Assembly (NCBI GenBank): GCA_022565665.1
Contig: JAIUMI010000006.1
Coordinates: forward strand, 62,001 to 126,000
Source: Glycocaulis sp.
Lineage (GTDB): Bacteria > Pseudomonadota > Alphaproteobacteria > Caulobacterales > Maricaulaceae
Length of the DNA: 64,000 bases
Direction of reading: 5' to 3'
Under the pieces are notes generated by a model. It saw nothing but the letters and a program-made list of their open reading frames with translations. It was not told the origin of the DNA and searched no databases. The position numbers and the translations under genes are program-made. Positions 25,481-34,990 of the stretch are shown here, one piece after another (position 1 is the first letter of the stretch; each line of letters starts with the position of its first letter).

Positions 25481-28153
25481 ATGACGAAATGGGTTTATGC
25501 CTTTGGCGGCGGCGCAGCCGATGAACTAACCGGCGATGCGCGCGCGCTTCTGGGGGGCAAGGGGGCCAACCTTGCCGAGATGGCGCGCCTTGGCCTGCCC
25601 GTCCCGCCCGGCTTCACCCTGACCACCGAGGTCTGCACCGCGTTTTACGCCAATGACCGCGCCTATCCGGCCGAGCTGGAAGCCCAGATGGAAGAGGCGC
25701 TGGCGGGCCTTGAAAAGAAGGTGGGCAAGGTGTTTGGCGATCCGGCCAATCCGCTGCTGGTCTCGGTGCGTTCAGGCGCCCGCGCCTCCATGCCGGGCAT
25801 GATGGATACCGTGCTCAATCTGGGGCTCAATGACGAGACGGCAGAGGGGCTGGCGAAACTCTCCGGCGACCGCCGCTTCGCGCTCGACAGCTATCGCCGC
25901 TTCATCACCATGTATTCCGATGTCGTGCTGGGTGTGCCCCATGCCGAGTTCGAGGAAATCCTGGAACGCTACAAGGAAGAGAACGATCTCCAGCTCGACA
26001 CCGAAATCACGGCCGAAGGCTGGGAAGAGATCATCGTGGACTACAAGGCGGCGGTGAAATCGGCGCTGGGCGAGCCCTTCCCCACCGATCCGCGCGACCA
26101 GCTCTGGGGTGCTATCGGCGCGGTGTTCGGCAGCTGGATGAATGACCGGGCCATCACCTACCGGCGCATGTATGACATCCCGGCGAGCTGGGGCACGGCG
26201 GTCAATATACAGGCCATGGTGTTCGGCAATATGGGCGAAAGCTCCGCCACGGGCGTGGCGTTTACCCGCGATCCCTCCACCGGCGAGCGCGCCTATTACG
26301 GCGAATTCCTGATCAATGCCCAAGGCGAGGACGTGGTGGCGGGCATCCGCACGCCGCAATGCCTGACCAAAACCATGCGCGAAAAGATGGGCGATCCCGC
26401 CCCCTCCATGGAAGAGGCCCTGCCGGTTGTCTATGCCGAGCTGGCAGCGGTATTCGACACGCTGGAGCGCCACTATCGCGACATGCAGGACATCGAGTTC
26501 ACCGTCGAGATGGGCCGGTTGTGGATGCTGCAGACCCGCAACGGCAAGCGCACCGCGCGCGCGGCGCTGAAAATCGCCTGCGACATGGTCGATGACGGCC
26601 TGATCACGGAAGAGGAAGCCGTGCTGCGCGTGGACCCGTCCGCGCTCGACCAGCTGCTCCACCCGACCATCGCCGAAGACTACAAGCGCGACGTGATCGC
26701 CAAGGGCCTGCCCGCCTCTCCGGGCGCGGCCTCTGGCCGGGCCGTGTTTGACTCTGACGAGGCCGAGCACCGCGCTGCCCTTGGCGAAAAGGTCATTCTC
26801 GTCCGCGTGGAAACCAGCCCTGAAGACATTCACGGCATGCACGCGGCGCAGGCCATCGTGACGGCGCGCGGCGGCATGACCAGCCACGCGGCGGTGGTCG
26901 CGCGCGGCATGGGCCGGCCTTGCGTCTCCGGTGCGGGCGAGATCCGCATTGATGCGGCCAAGAAACAGTTCATCGCCCGCGGGCGCGTGATCACCGATGG
27001 CGACATGATCACGGTCGATGGCGCGACGGGCGAAGTGCTGTTCGGTGAAGCGAAGATGATCAAGCCGGAGCTGACCGGCGATTTTGGCAAGCTGATGGTC
27101 TGGGCCGATGGCGCGCGCCGCATGAAGGTGCGCACCAATGCCGAAACGCCGGCCGACGTGCAGACCGCCAAGGAGTTCGGCGCAGAGGGCATTGGCCTGT
27201 GCCGCACCGAGCACATGTTCTTTGACGCTGACCGGATCGCGGCGGTACGCGAGATGATCCTGTCTGAAGATCAGGACGGGCGCATCGCGGCTCTGGCCAA
27301 GATTCTCCCCATGCAGCGCGATGATTTTGCTGAAATCTTCCGCATCATGGAGGAACGCCCCTGCACGATCCGCCTGCTCGACCCGCCGCTTCACGAATTC
27401 CTGCCGCACAGCGCAGAGGACGTGAAAGCCGTCTCCGAAGCGACGGGTCTCTCCGGCGAGCTTCTCATGGAGCGCGCGCGGGCGCTTGCGGAGACCAATC
27501 CGATGCTCGGCCATCGCGGCTGCCGCCTCGGCATCACCTTCCCTGAAATCTACGAGATGCAGGCGCGCGCGATCTTCGAGGCGCAGGCGCTGGTAGAGAA
27601 GGAAACCGGCTTCAAACCCGTCGCCGAAGTGATGATCCCGCTCGTTGCCACCGCGAAAGAGCTGGAAATCCTCAAAGTGCGCGTTGCGGCGGTCGCCCGC
27701 GATGTGGAGCGCGAGACGGGCGTGGCGCCAGTGTATCTTATCGGCACCATGATAGAACTTCCGCGCGCGGCGCTGCGCGCGGGCGATATCGCGGCCCACG
27801 CCGAATTCTTCTCCTTTGGCACGAATGACTTGACCCAGACCACGTTCGGGCTCTCGCGCGACGATGCAGGCAAGTTTCTGGGCGCCTATCTTGAAGCACA
27901 GATTTTCGAGCGCGATCCGTTCGTGACCATCGACCAGGACGGCGTCGGTGACCTCATCCGGCTGGGTGTGGAGCGCGGGCGCGCCGCCCGTCCGGAGCTA
28001 AAGCTCGGAATCTGCGGGGAACATGGCGGTGATCCGGCATCGATTCGGTTCTGCGAGTCGGTTGGCCTCGATTACGTCTCGTGTTCACCTTACCGTGTGC
28101 CGATCGCCCGGCTTGCTGCGGCGCAAGCAGCGCTGAAAGCAAGGCAAGACTGA
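25481..28153 (+). CDS. ppdK: Pyruvate, phosphate dikinase
   Basis: An 890-residue enzyme interconverting pyruvate + ATP + Pi with PEP + AMP + PPi. Domains in order: N-terminal ATP-grasp (LLGGKGANLAEMARLGLPVPPGF, SVRSGARASMPGMMDTVLNLG), phosphohistidine swivel domain with the catalytic His at about 469 (GGMTSHAAVVARGMG), and the C-terminal PEP/pyruvate TIM barrel (EGIGLCRTEHMFF, MLGHRGCRLGI, FFSFGTNDLTQTTFG, catalytic Cys in LGICGEHGGDP). The length is normal. It is 19 bases after glyS; a supply of PEP for gluconeogenesis from amino acids would fit the hut and gcdH genes. Confidence 0.97.
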   Translation: MTKWVYAFGGGAADELTGDARALLGGKGANLAEMARLGLPVPPGFTLTTEVCTAFYANDRAYPAELEAQMEEALAGLEKKVGKVFGDPANPLLVSVRSGARASMPGMMDTVLNLGLNDETAEGLAKLSGDRRFALDSYRRFITMYSDVVLGVPHAEFEEILERYKEENDLQLDTEITAEGWEEIIVDYKAAVKSALGEPFPTDPRDQLWGAIGAVFGSWMNDRAITYRRMYDIPASWGTAVNIQAMVFGNMGESSATGVAFTRDPSTGERAYYGEFLINAQGEDVVAGIRTPQCLTKTMREKMGDPAPSMEEALPVVYAELAAVFDTLERHYRDMQDIEFTVEMGRLWMLQTRNGKRTARAALKIACDMVDDGLITEEEAVLRVDPSALDQLLHPTIAEDYKRDVIAKGLPASPGAASGRAVFDSDEAEHRAALGEKVILVRVETSPEDIHGMHAAQAIVTARGGMTSHAAVVARGMGRPCVSGAGEIRIDAAKKQFIARGRVITDGDMITVDGATGEVLFGEAKMIKPELTGDFGKLMVWADGARRMKVRTNAETPADVQTAKEFGAEGIGLCRTEHMFFDADRIAAVREMILSEDQDGRIAALAKILPMQRDDFAEIFRIMEERPCTIRLLDPPLHEFLPHSAEDVKAVSEATGLSGELLMERARALAETNPMLGHRGCRLGITFPEIYEMQARAIFEAQALVEKETGFKPVAEVMIPLVATAKELEILKVRVAAVARDVERETGVAPVYLIGTMIELPRAALRAGDIAAHAEFFSFGTNDLTQTTFGLSRDDAGKFLGAYLEAQIFERDPFVTIDQDGVGDLIRLGVERGRAARPELKLGICGEHGGDPASIRFCESVGLDYVSCSPYRVPIARLAAAQAALKARQD

Positions 28154-28165
28154 TCTGCATTAAAC

Positions 28166-28192
28166 TCCCACTTGCCCAGTATTCAAGTTGGG
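28166..28192 (+). terminator. Possible terminator after ppdK
   Basis: CCCACTTG and CAAGTTGGG form an imperfect stem around CCCAGTATT, 13 bases past the ppdK stop. No T-run follows, so it is weak. The rest of the 224-base gap to the SleB-like gene is more AT-rich and probably holds that gene's promoter. Confidence 0.3.
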
Positions 28193-28377
28193 CGGAATTG
28201 TGGCCATAGTTAACGTGCAGTGCAGCGCGGTTGACCGCACGCGCACACTTGGGTATGCATGCCGTGATTTCGTTCACACCTTGCTAACCGAAGCGGCTCA
28301 CCTATCTGGAGTGCTTACGGCAAGTGGCGCGCGGCTTGCATCGCAGCGCCACGAACAAGGTAGAAGAAGAGGTTTGC

Positions 28378-29130
28378 ATGGCTATCGCGACGCGATTGCG
28401 TTCGACGCTTGCCAGTTTTACGCGCATGTCGGCTATCGCCCTTGCCCTTGGCGGCATGGCGGCATTGCCGGTGGCCAGCGGTCATGTGCGCACCCAGGCC
28501 GATGCGGCCGTGTGGGCGGCCATTGCAGAGCGCTATCTGGAAAGCGCGCTGGAAGGCGCGTTCGAGGACGGCATGGCCCTGTTCCAGACGGCATCCTTCA
28601 CCATTGACGCGCCGGACGGGGAAATGGTTCCGCTGGTCTCGGGCCGGACGCTGGATGATCTGCAGACCTTCGACCTTGAGCACCTGGCGCTGGCGCGTGA
28701 TGCGCGCCGCGAACAGGATTGCCTGGCCCAGGCCGTCTATTACGAGGCACGTGGCGAGAATGTGCGCGGCCAGATTGCCGTCGCCGAAGTGGTGCTGAAC
28801 CGGGTGCGCCACCGCGCCTACCCTGACAGCATTTGCGGCGTGGTCTATCAGGGTTCCGAGCGCGTCACGGGCTGCCAGTTCTCCTTCACGTGTGACGGCT
28901 CTATGGACCGGGCACCGCGCGGACGCGCCTGGCGCCAGTCCCAGCTGGTGGCCAAGCACGCCATGCTGGGCTTTGCCCCGCAGCTGACCCGTTCGGCCAC
29001 GCACTATCACACAACGGCGGTGAACCCGCACTGGTCGGGCAGCCTTGTGCAGACCCGCCAGATCGGCGTGCACATCTTCTACCGCATGCCGAACCGGGCC
29101 GAACGCGACCTGATTGACCGGGGCGTCTAA
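28378..29130 (+). CDS. SleB-like cell wall hydrolase
   Basis: A 250-residue protein with an N-terminal hydrophobic export segment (MSAIALALGGMAALPVASG) and a C-terminal Hydrolase_2/SleB domain (about 115-245): CLAQAVYYEARGENVRGQIAVAEVVLNR split over the catalytic region (Glu in YYEARGE), YPDSICGVVYQGSERVTGCQFSF, and THYHTTAVNPHWSG. This is the lytic transglycosylase-like fold found in SleB and RcsF-type proteins, acting on peptidoglycan. The ATG after GAAGAGGTTTGC is chosen. It converges with a 46-codon gene. Confidence 0.88.
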   Translation: MAIATRLRSTLASFTRMSAIALALGGMAALPVASGHVRTQADAAVWAAIAERYLESALEGAFEDGMALFQTASFTIDAPDGEMVPLVSGRTLDDLQTFDLEHLALARDARREQDCLAQAVYYEARGENVRGQIAVAEVVLNRVRHRAYPDSICGVVYQGSERVTGCQFSFTCDGSMDRAPRGRAWRQSQLVAKHAMLGFAPQLTRSATHYHTTAVNPHWSGSLVQTRQIGVHIFYRMPNRAERDLIDRGV

Positions 29131-29267
29131 CGCTTCTTGTTGAGCTTGTCCTCAACCGCCTTGCGGGCCGCTTCGGCGGCCCGTTCGCGTCTGGCGCGCG
29201 TGCCGCGTCCGAACAGGAAGCCCAGCACCACGGCCAGCAGCAGGATACCAAGGGTCGTTTCCAGCAT
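29127..29267 (-). CDS. Small single-helix membrane protein (46 aa)
   Basis: The ORF begins METTLG-like (MLETTLG), continues with one hydrophobic helix (ILLLAVVLGFLFG) and ends in a strongly charged tail rich in Arg/Ala/Lys (RARRERAAEAARK). Its ATG overlaps the stop codon of the methyltransferase (TGATG), implying translational coupling, and its stop overlaps the convergent SleB-like gene. No family is recognised. It looks like a genuine small inner-membrane protein and is easily missed because of length. Confidence 0.65.
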   Translation of the reverse strand: MLETTLGILLLAVVLGFLFGRGTRARRERAAEAARKAVEDKLNKKR

Positions 29268-30037
29268 CAGCGCACCTTTCTGCCCGCGCCCATGTCGATG
29301 AGCACCCGGCCCTGCAATATGTCCAGCGCTTCGTGCGTATAGCGCTCCTCCGGCCCGCCATGGACGACGAGGCCGGGCAGTAGCGCAAAGGGGCCCCGCG
29401 CGCCTTTCACGGCCCGCACGATCACCCGCTTGGCAGGTCTGTCCCCATGGGAATGCACCGGCAGCACAGTGATATCGCCGACACCGCGCCTCAGGGCGGA
29501 GAGAATATCCGCCATACGGTCCGCCCGATGCACCAGCGTCAGCGCGCCCTTGGGCCTTAGCGCCTTCAGGCCCGCCTTGATCCAGTCTTCCAGCGGAGCC
29601 TCGCTGATCCAGGCGCCCCTGCGCTCCGGCGCGGGCGGACGCAGCGCGCTTTCATCGTCAAAGAAAGGCGGGTTGAAGAACACCGCGTCGAACGCCTCGC
29701 GATAGCCCGCCGCCAGCGCATCGCCGGTGTCCAGCGTTATGCGCTCTGCCACCTCATTGAGCGTGATATTGGCGGCGCACAAAGCCGCCATGGCCGCGTC
29801 CTGCTCAATGGCGGTGAAGCGCGCCTGCGGGTAGAGCCGGGCGGCGGAAAGCAGGGCCGCCCCTGCCCCGCAGCCAAACTCGCAGGCCAGCGCGCCGGGT
29901 CTGAGGCCCAGCGCGGCGGCCAGCAGGGCCGCATCAATCCCTGCCCGGTAGCCCTTTACAGGCTGGTCGAGCAGCACCTTGCCGCCCAGATAGGTGGAAC
30001 GCGAAACAGGCGCGGCAATCGCGCTGTCATCGGGCAT
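29267..30037 (-). CDS. Class I SAM-dependent methyltransferase, TrmN6-like
   Basis: A 256-residue methyltransferase: LDQPVKGYRAGIDAALLAAAL, SAM motif I CEFGCGAGAALLSAARLYP, acidic residue in FTAIEQD, and the base-methylating signature NPPFFDD. This combination is that of TrmN6/YfiC, which methylates A37 of tRNA1(Val). The ATG at 30037 overlaps the stop of the upstream DUF2007 gene; a GTG one codon earlier is possible. Good family match, exact substrate inferred. Confidence 0.87.
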   Translation of the reverse strand: MPDDSAIAAPVSRSTYLGGKVLLDQPVKGYRAGIDAALLAAALGLRPGALACEFGCGAGAALLSAARLYPQARFTAIEQDAAMAALCAANITLNEVAERITLDTGDALAAGYREAFDAVFFNPPFFDDESALRPPAPERRGAWISEAPLEDWIKAGLKALRPKGALTLVHRADRMADILSALRRGVGDITVLPVHSHGDRPAKRVIVRAVKGARGPFALLPGLVVHGGPEERYTHEALDILQGRVLIDMGAGRKVR

Positions 30038-30258
30038 CACGGCTTGTCTGTTGCCGCCAGCGCTTCGGCCAGCACGCGCCGGGCCTTGTCGGCCAGTTCG
30101 TCGGGCACCAGTACGCGCCGCTTGATCCAGGGCAGCGCCCCGCCAAACATGCCTGCAGTTTCCGCGTCCAGCACAACTGCCTTGATTCCGGCTTCTTTCA
30201 GCACGGCCTGTGCGAAAGACAGTTTTACCGGATCATTGGTGTTCAGAACCTCGATCAC
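30037..30258 (-). CDS. DUF2007 family protein
   Basis: A 73-residue protein with the DUF2007 pattern: MIEVLNTNDPVKLSFAQAVL, EAGIKAVVLDAETAG, PWIKRRVLVPDELADKARRVL. The fold is a small ferredoxin-like domain sometimes annotated as a putative signal-transducing or PII-like protein; function unknown. It is coupled to the downstream methyltransferase and divergent from the prenyl synthase. Confidence 0.88.
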   Translation of the reverse strand: MIEVLNTNDPVKLSFAQAVLKEAGIKAVVLDAETAGMFGGALPWIKRRVLVPDELADKARRVLAEALAATDKP

Positions 30259-30390
30259 GCGCTATCTCCGTTCGTGCTGCTGATGGGCCGGGCTGGCTGA
30301 TTGGCCGCAGCGCGGCACGCTTGCTGACAAGGGGCCGCGTTTCTATTGTGCCGGTCAAACCCCGGCCCTAGCAAGAGTGACGCGAAGCCC

Positions 30391-31407
30391 GTGAACGGCC
30401 TGCCTGCAAAAACCACGGCGGAAGCCCTGCCCGATCCGGTTACCACGCTGATGGCGCTGGCCGGAAACGACATGGCGCGCGTGGAAACCCTGCTGACCGA
30501 GCGCATGGGCAGTCCGGTGGCGCTGATACCGGAACTGGCCAACTGGCTGGTCAATGCCGGGGGCAAGCGTATCCGCCCGCTGATCACGGTGAGCGCCGCG
30601 CGCATGCTGGGCTATGAGGGCGACGGCCACCTCGCGCTCGCGGGCGCGGTGGAATTCATCCACACCGCCACCCTGCTGCACGATGATGTGGTGGACGATT
30701 CCGCCCTGCGCCGGGGCAAGGAATCGGCCAATCAGGTCTGGGGCAATCCCCATTCGGTACTGGTCGGTGATTTCCTGTTCGCGCAGGCCTTCACCCTGAT
30801 GGTCGATGCGCGGTCCCTGGACGCGCTGCACGTGCTTTCGCGCGCTGCCGCCATCATCGCAGAAGGCGAGGTGCGTCAGCTCTCCATGGTGCGCGATATC
30901 GCCACCAGCCGCGAAGCCTACATGGAAGTGATCGACGCCAAGACGGCGGCACTCTTTGCCGCGGCGGCGCGCGTATCGCCCATCCTCGCCGGTCGTCCGA
31001 AGGCGGAAGAAGATGCGCTGAACACCTATGGGCGCGAGCTGGGCCTCGCCTTCCAGCTGGTTGATGATGCGCTCGATTATGGCGGGCTCGCCGCCATTCT
31101 TGGCAAGAATACCGGCGATGACTTCCGCGAGGGCAAGATCACCCTGCCCGTCGCCATCGCGCTGGAGCGGGCCAGCGATGAAGAGCGCGCCTTCTGGCAG
31201 CGCACCTTTGTCGATGGTGATCAGAACGAGGCCGATCTGGATGAGGCCATCGCCATACTGAAACACCATGGCGCGCTGGACGAGACGCTGGAAGCGGCGC
31301 GCGGCCATGCGCAGAACGCGCGTTCCGCCCTGTCGGTCTTCCCTGAAAACGATTGGTCGCAGGCGCTCTCCGCGCTGGCCGGCTTCGTGGTCGACCGGGC
31401 CTACTAG
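30391..31407 (+). CDS. Polyprenyl diphosphate synthase (ubiquinone side chain type)
   Basis: A 338-residue trans-prenyltransferase. The two aspartate-rich motifs are LLHDDVVDDSALRRG (first, magnesium-binding) and QLVDDALDYGG (second), with GGKRIRPLI near the N-terminus and GNPHSVLVGDFLFAQAF. The gene size and helix pattern fit IspB-like octaprenyl/decaprenyl synthases making the quinone tail. The start is uncertain: GTG 30391 is chosen, while TTG 30346 and ATG 30451 are alternatives. It ends overlapping the convergent glycosyltransferase gene by four bases. Confidence 0.92.
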   Translation: MNGLPAKTTAEALPDPVTTLMALAGNDMARVETLLTERMGSPVALIPELANWLVNAGGKRIRPLITVSAARMLGYEGDGHLALAGAVEFIHTATLLHDDVVDDSALRRGKESANQVWGNPHSVLVGDFLFAQAFTLMVDARSLDALHVLSRAAAIIAEGEVRQLSMVRDIATSREAYMEVIDAKTAALFAAAARVSPILAGRPKAEEDALNTYGRELGLAFQLVDDALDYGGLAAILGKNTGDDFREGKITLPVAIALERASDEERAFWQRTFVDGDQNEADLDEAIAILKHHGALDETLEAARGHAQNARSALSVFPENDWSQALSALAGFVVDRAY

Positions 31408-32411
31408 CAAACGCGCCTGTGCACGAGGGCGTAGAGCCCGCTCAATACCATCGCCGCGCCCCAGAACACCCAGAACACGGCCCCGTCCGGCCCCTGCAGC
31501 GCCATTAGGCCTGCAATGACGCAGGCCGCGGCCAGCGCATTGTAGGCCAGCGCCACCTGACCATGGCTCCAGCCCGCCGCCACAAGGCGCTGATAGGCGT
31601 GCTCCCGGTGGGCTTCCAGCGACAGCCGCCCGCCTGCCGCGCGCTTGGCAAGCGTCAGCAGAACATCGGCAAGGAAGGGCAGGATGAAGAGCGGGGCGAG
31701 CCAGAGCGCCACCGCCAGGCCTTCCACCGCCATGGCCAGTGCCCCGCCCGCATAGAGCGCGCCGGCACACAGCGAACCGGCATCGCCTGCGAACACCTGC
31801 GCAGGCGGGCGGTTGAGCACCAGAAAGCCGGCAAGCCCGCCCGCCACCGCCACACCGGCAAGGCTCGCGGCCAGCACGCCGGTAGCCAGTCCTGCCGCCG
31901 CGAGGCCGAGCCCTGCCGGTATCAGGGCAGAGGCAAGCATGCCGTCTGACCCGTCCATGAAATTGGCGGCGTTCACGGCCACGAAGAGGAACAGCGCCGC
32001 GCCGGGCAGCGCGATCCAGACGGGCAGAGGCAGGGCGGTATTCTGACTGACCGCCATCGTCTCCGGCACACCGGTCCATCCCGCCGCCATCAGGCAAAGA
32101 AGTCCCATCAGGGCGAGCTTCAGCCGGCCCGACAGCGCATAGAGATCATCGGCCAACCCCAGCGCCGTCATCGCGGCAGTGAAGGCGAGGAGCGGCGCAG
32201 CGCCCTCCAGCGGTACAGGCTGGCCGGAAGCAAACAGGAAGACCGCGCCTGTGCCCGCCAGAATGCCGATCCCGCCCCCGCGCGGCGTGGGGCTGGCATG
32301 CAGGGAGCGGTGGCCGGGCATGTCCAGCATCTGCGCCCGCCAGACCAGGGCGGCAATGCCAAGGCCAAGGCTGAACGCCAGAATGAAGGCAGGCATCAGC
32401 AATTGCATCAT
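31404..32411 (-). CDS. MraY/WecA-like undecaprenyl-phosphate sugar-phosphate transferase
   Basis: A 335-residue protein with about ten membrane segments. It shows the family motifs DMPGHRSLHASPTPRGGGIG, LADDLYALSGRLKL, NAANFMDGSDGMLA (active-site Asp pair) and HREHAYQRL. Such enzymes place a sugar phosphate on undecaprenyl phosphate to start O-antigen, capsule or cell-wall glycan synthesis. It is closer to WecA/WbpL than to MraY. ATG-ATG overlaps the ispE stop. No other polysaccharide genes are adjacent. Confidence 0.9.
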   Translation of the reverse strand: MMQLLMPAFILAFSLGLGIAALVWRAQMLDMPGHRSLHASPTPRGGGIGILAGTGAVFLFASGQPVPLEGAAPLLAFTAAMTALGLADDLYALSGRLKLALMGLLCLMAAGWTGVPETMAVSQNTALPLPVWIALPGAALFLFVAVNAANFMDGSDGMLASALIPAGLGLAAAGLATGVLAASLAGVAVAGGLAGFLVLNRPPAQVFAGDAGSLCAGALYAGGALAMAVEGLAVALWLAPLFILPFLADVLLTLAKRAAGGRLSLEAHREHAYQRLVAAGWSHGQVALAYNALAAACVIAGLMALQGPDGAVFWVFWGAAMVLSGLYALVHRRVC

Positions 32412-33304
32412 GAGAGAGCGCCCCCGAAAACCACCGGCCGGACCAGCCATCCCGGCTGCTGCGCGCAGAGCGTGTCCGCCGCCGCTTCGGCCTCTCCGGC
32501 ATTATCGAACAGGGCAAAGCAACTCGCCCCGGAACCGGACATGCGCGCCAGACGCGCGCCGGGAAGCCTCCCCAGCGTCTTCAGGACCTCCCCCACCGGT
32601 GGCGCGAGCGACATCGCGGCGCTTTCCAGATCATTGCGGCCTTCCAGAATGCGCCCGAATGCGGCCTCCGCCGTTCCGGCCACTGGCCGGAGGGCATTGG
32701 CAGCGAGCTTGCTGGCAGGCCCTTGCGTATCAAATGCCGCGAACACGTCCGCCGTGGACAGCGCCACGCCCGGATGGACGATCACGCCATGCAGGGCGGG
32801 CCAGGCCACCAGCGGGGTGATCGTCTCGCCAATCCCCTCCATCACCAGCGGGCGCGACCAGACGCAGGCGGGCACATCGGCGCCGACCACGCTGGCGATT
32901 TCTGCGAGCTGCTTCAGCGAAAAGTCCAGCGACCACAAACGGTTGAGGAGGCGCAAGGCGGCCGCCGCGTCCGCTGACCCCCCGCCCAGCCCGGCCGCGA
33001 CCGGCAGATGCTTTTCCAGCACGAGGCGTGCGCCAAGTTCGGGCTTGTCTGCCGCCGCGCGCAGCGCCCAGGCGGCTTTCAGCACCAGATTATGGGGATC
33101 ATCGCGCAAGCCGTCCGCACCCGGCCCTTCCAGCGACAGGGACAACGTATCGGCCGGTTCGGCGCGCAGCGTGTCCCGCCAGTCAGCGAACACGACAAGG
33201 CTGTGCAGCGGATGATAGCCATCCGCGCGCGGCGCCGCGCAATGCAGGGTCAGATTGATCTTGGCCGGAGCCGGTTCGGCAAGGCCATCACGCGCCGGGC
33301 TCAT
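32408..33304 (-). CDS. ispE: 4-diphosphocytidyl-2-C-methyl-D-erythritol kinase
   Basis: A 298-residue GHMP kinase that phosphorylates CDP-methylerythritol in the MEP isoprenoid pathway. Seen: PAKINLTLHCAAPRADGYHPL (substrate-binding Lys/His region), LPVAAGLGGGSADAAAALR (GHMP ATP-binding loop) and the third motif MSGSGASCFALF. It is co-operonic with the lipid-linked transferase and close to the prenyl synthase, grouping three isoprenoid-related functions. Confidence 0.96.
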   Translation of the reverse strand: MSPARDGLAEPAPAKINLTLHCAAPRADGYHPLHSLVVFADWRDTLRAEPADTLSLSLEGPGADGLRDDPHNLVLKAAWALRAAADKPELGARLVLEKHLPVAAGLGGGSADAAAALRLLNRLWSLDFSLKQLAEIASVVGADVPACVWSRPLVMEGIGETITPLVAWPALHGVIVHPGVALSTADVFAAFDTQGPASKLAANALRPVAGTAEAAFGRILEGRNDLESAAMSLAPPVGEVLKTLGRLPGARLARMSGSGASCFALFDNAGEAEAAADTLCAQQPGWLVRPVVFGGALS

Positions 33305-34959
33305 TCGATGTCAGCGGGGGCCGCATCCAGCCCTTCTGCCAGCCGGATCTCGATCAGGGCTTCCTCGCGCGGATCATTGGTCAGGTCGCGCGCACGCCGC
33401 CACTGAAAGCCTGCTTCCAGCTCCCTGCCTGTACGGGCATAGGCATCGCCCAGATGCCAGTGAATGGTGGGATTGGCAGGCGACAGCTCGACCGCCCGCT
33501 CCAGCCATTCCACGGCCTCGTCATAGCGGCCCAGCTTGAAATGCCCCCATCCCAGACTGTCCAGAATGGCGCCATTGTCCGGTGCCAGTTCCGCTGCGCG
33601 CTCGACCAGCGCAAAACCCTCATCGACGCGGTGACCCAGCACGATCCAGTTATAGCCCAGATGGTTGAGGACCCGGGCTTCGTCCGGCGACAGCTCCAGC
33701 GCCTGCAGGAAGCCAGCCTCGGCACCCTGCCAGTCCCCGGCAATCTGCAGGCAGACCGCGCGGTAGAAGACATGGCGCCAGTCCTGCTCGAACCCGCCCG
33801 CCTCGCGCTCGGCCATCACCGTATCGTAAAGCGCGCCCGCTTCCGGGCAATGCCCGGTCAGCCGGTAGATATCGGCCAGAAGGAGGCGGGGCTGCTCGCT
33901 CATCGTATCGGCCGCGATGGCGCGTGCACGGGCCAGCGCGTCGGTCTGCCGGCCGGTGCGGAACATCATCCAGGCCGCATCCACCTGGGCCTGTTCAGCC
34001 AGCGGACCGCTGCGGACGGCATCGAAGGCCGTGATCGCATCGGCTTCCAGCCCCAGCCGGTCCAGCATGGTGGCAAGGAACAGGGTGTTGCGGTGGAACT
34101 GGGGGTCCAGGCTCTGCACCAGCCGCAGATAGAGCGCGGCATATTCGGCAGGCGCGGACGCATTGAGCAGGGCCGCGGGCGCAAACAGGGCGCGCGCCGC
34201 CCCTTGTGCGGGCGTGTGGCGCGGCGGCGGACGCCCGCCTGCATCGACACGGGCCAGGGCAGCACGTACTTCCAGATCCGGCGAGCTGGCCCGCTGCAGA
34301 TGACGCATATAGAGCTGGCGGGCTTCATCGGTGCGGCCCTGACGCTCCAGGAACGCCCCGCGAAGCACGGTGGAAAAGCCTTCCATGTCGAGGCTGGAAT
34401 AGGCGGCGCGGTAGGCCTCGTTGGCGGCGTCCATGCGTCCGGCCGATTCAAGGATCATCGCCCGGTGGATCATCAGATGGCCGGTCAGCCCTGCCGTCGG
34501 CGTCACCGGACGGTCGGCAGCGGCATCGGCCCGGCCTGCCCGCACCAGCGCCCAATCGTCCAGCATGGTGGAGATCATCGCGGCGAAAGGCCCGAAGGAA
34601 TCCGACAGCTCTGCACCGGGCGGACGGGCGCGGCCGGTAATCGCCGCCGCCTTCAGATAGATATGGGCCAGCTGCAGCCCGTTCTCGTGATCGCCCGCAG
34701 GACGGGCCGCCTCGTCCGCGCGCGCGAAGTCGCCCGCCAGCAGCGAGGAATAGAAAGCCCGCTCGGACAGGAAGCCCGATGCCGGATCATGGCTGAGCGC
34801 ATCGGCATAAAGGCGCGAGGAAGCCGAGGTCTCGCGCGCCGCGCCGGCATAGCGGGCCGCCAGAAAAGCGCCGTAGACGTTCGGCTCTTCCTGCAGCTCG
34901 AACCCGTGCGGCACCGCGCATGACACAGCCAGCACCGGCAGGCACAGCACGATGCGCAC
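33301..34959 (-). CDS. TPR-repeat lipoprotein
   Basis: A 552-residue protein. A short lipoprotein-type signal (VRIVLCLPVLAVSC) suggests anchoring in the periplasm. The rest is helical repeats throughout; three clear tetratricopeptide units lie near the C-terminus (LNHLGYNWIVLGHRVDEGFALV, ILDSLGWGHFKLGRYDEAVEWL, IHWHLGDAYARTGRELEAGFQW, each about 34 residues apart). The GTG at 34959 after AAGGG is chosen, while GTG 35016 would overlap the ETF-QO gene. Its stop overlaps ispE by four bases. Such proteins often assemble outer-membrane or secretion complexes; the specific role is unknown. Confidence 0.82.
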   Translation of the reverse strand: MRIVLCLPVLAVSCAVPHGFELQEEPNVYGAFLAARYAGAARETSASSRLYADALSHDPASGFLSERAFYSSLLAGDFARADEAARPAGDHENGLQLAHIYLKAAAITGRARPPGAELSDSFGPFAAMISTMLDDWALVRAGRADAAADRPVTPTAGLTGHLMIHRAMILESAGRMDAANEAYRAAYSSLDMEGFSTVLRGAFLERQGRTDEARQLYMRHLQRASSPDLEVRAALARVDAGGRPPPRHTPAQGAARALFAPAALLNASAPAEYAALYLRLVQSLDPQFHRNTLFLATMLDRLGLEADAITAFDAVRSGPLAEQAQVDAAWMMFRTGRQTDALARARAIAADTMSEQPRLLLADIYRLTGHCPEAGALYDTVMAEREAGGFEQDWRHVFYRAVCLQIAGDWQGAEAGFLQALELSPDEARVLNHLGYNWIVLGHRVDEGFALVERAAELAPDNGAILDSLGWGHFKLGRYDEAVEWLERAVELSPANPTIHWHLGDAYARTGRELEAGFQWRRARDLTNDPREEALIEIRLAEGLDAAPADIE

Positions 34960-34990
34960 GAGGCCCTTAAGTCCCGCCGGGCGGGCCGGT

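Noticed and set aside
25772-27799. A 675-codon open frame on the minus strand opposite ppdK
   Set aside because: It is a shadow of the GC-rich ppdK gene: His/Arg/Gly-rich composition, no domain, and complete overlap with a certain gene.
30355-32097. A 580-codon minus-strand frame spanning prenyl synthase and the WecA-like gene
   Set aside because: It lies antisense to the prenyl synthase and out of frame with the WecA-like gene; composition is that of a shadow frame.
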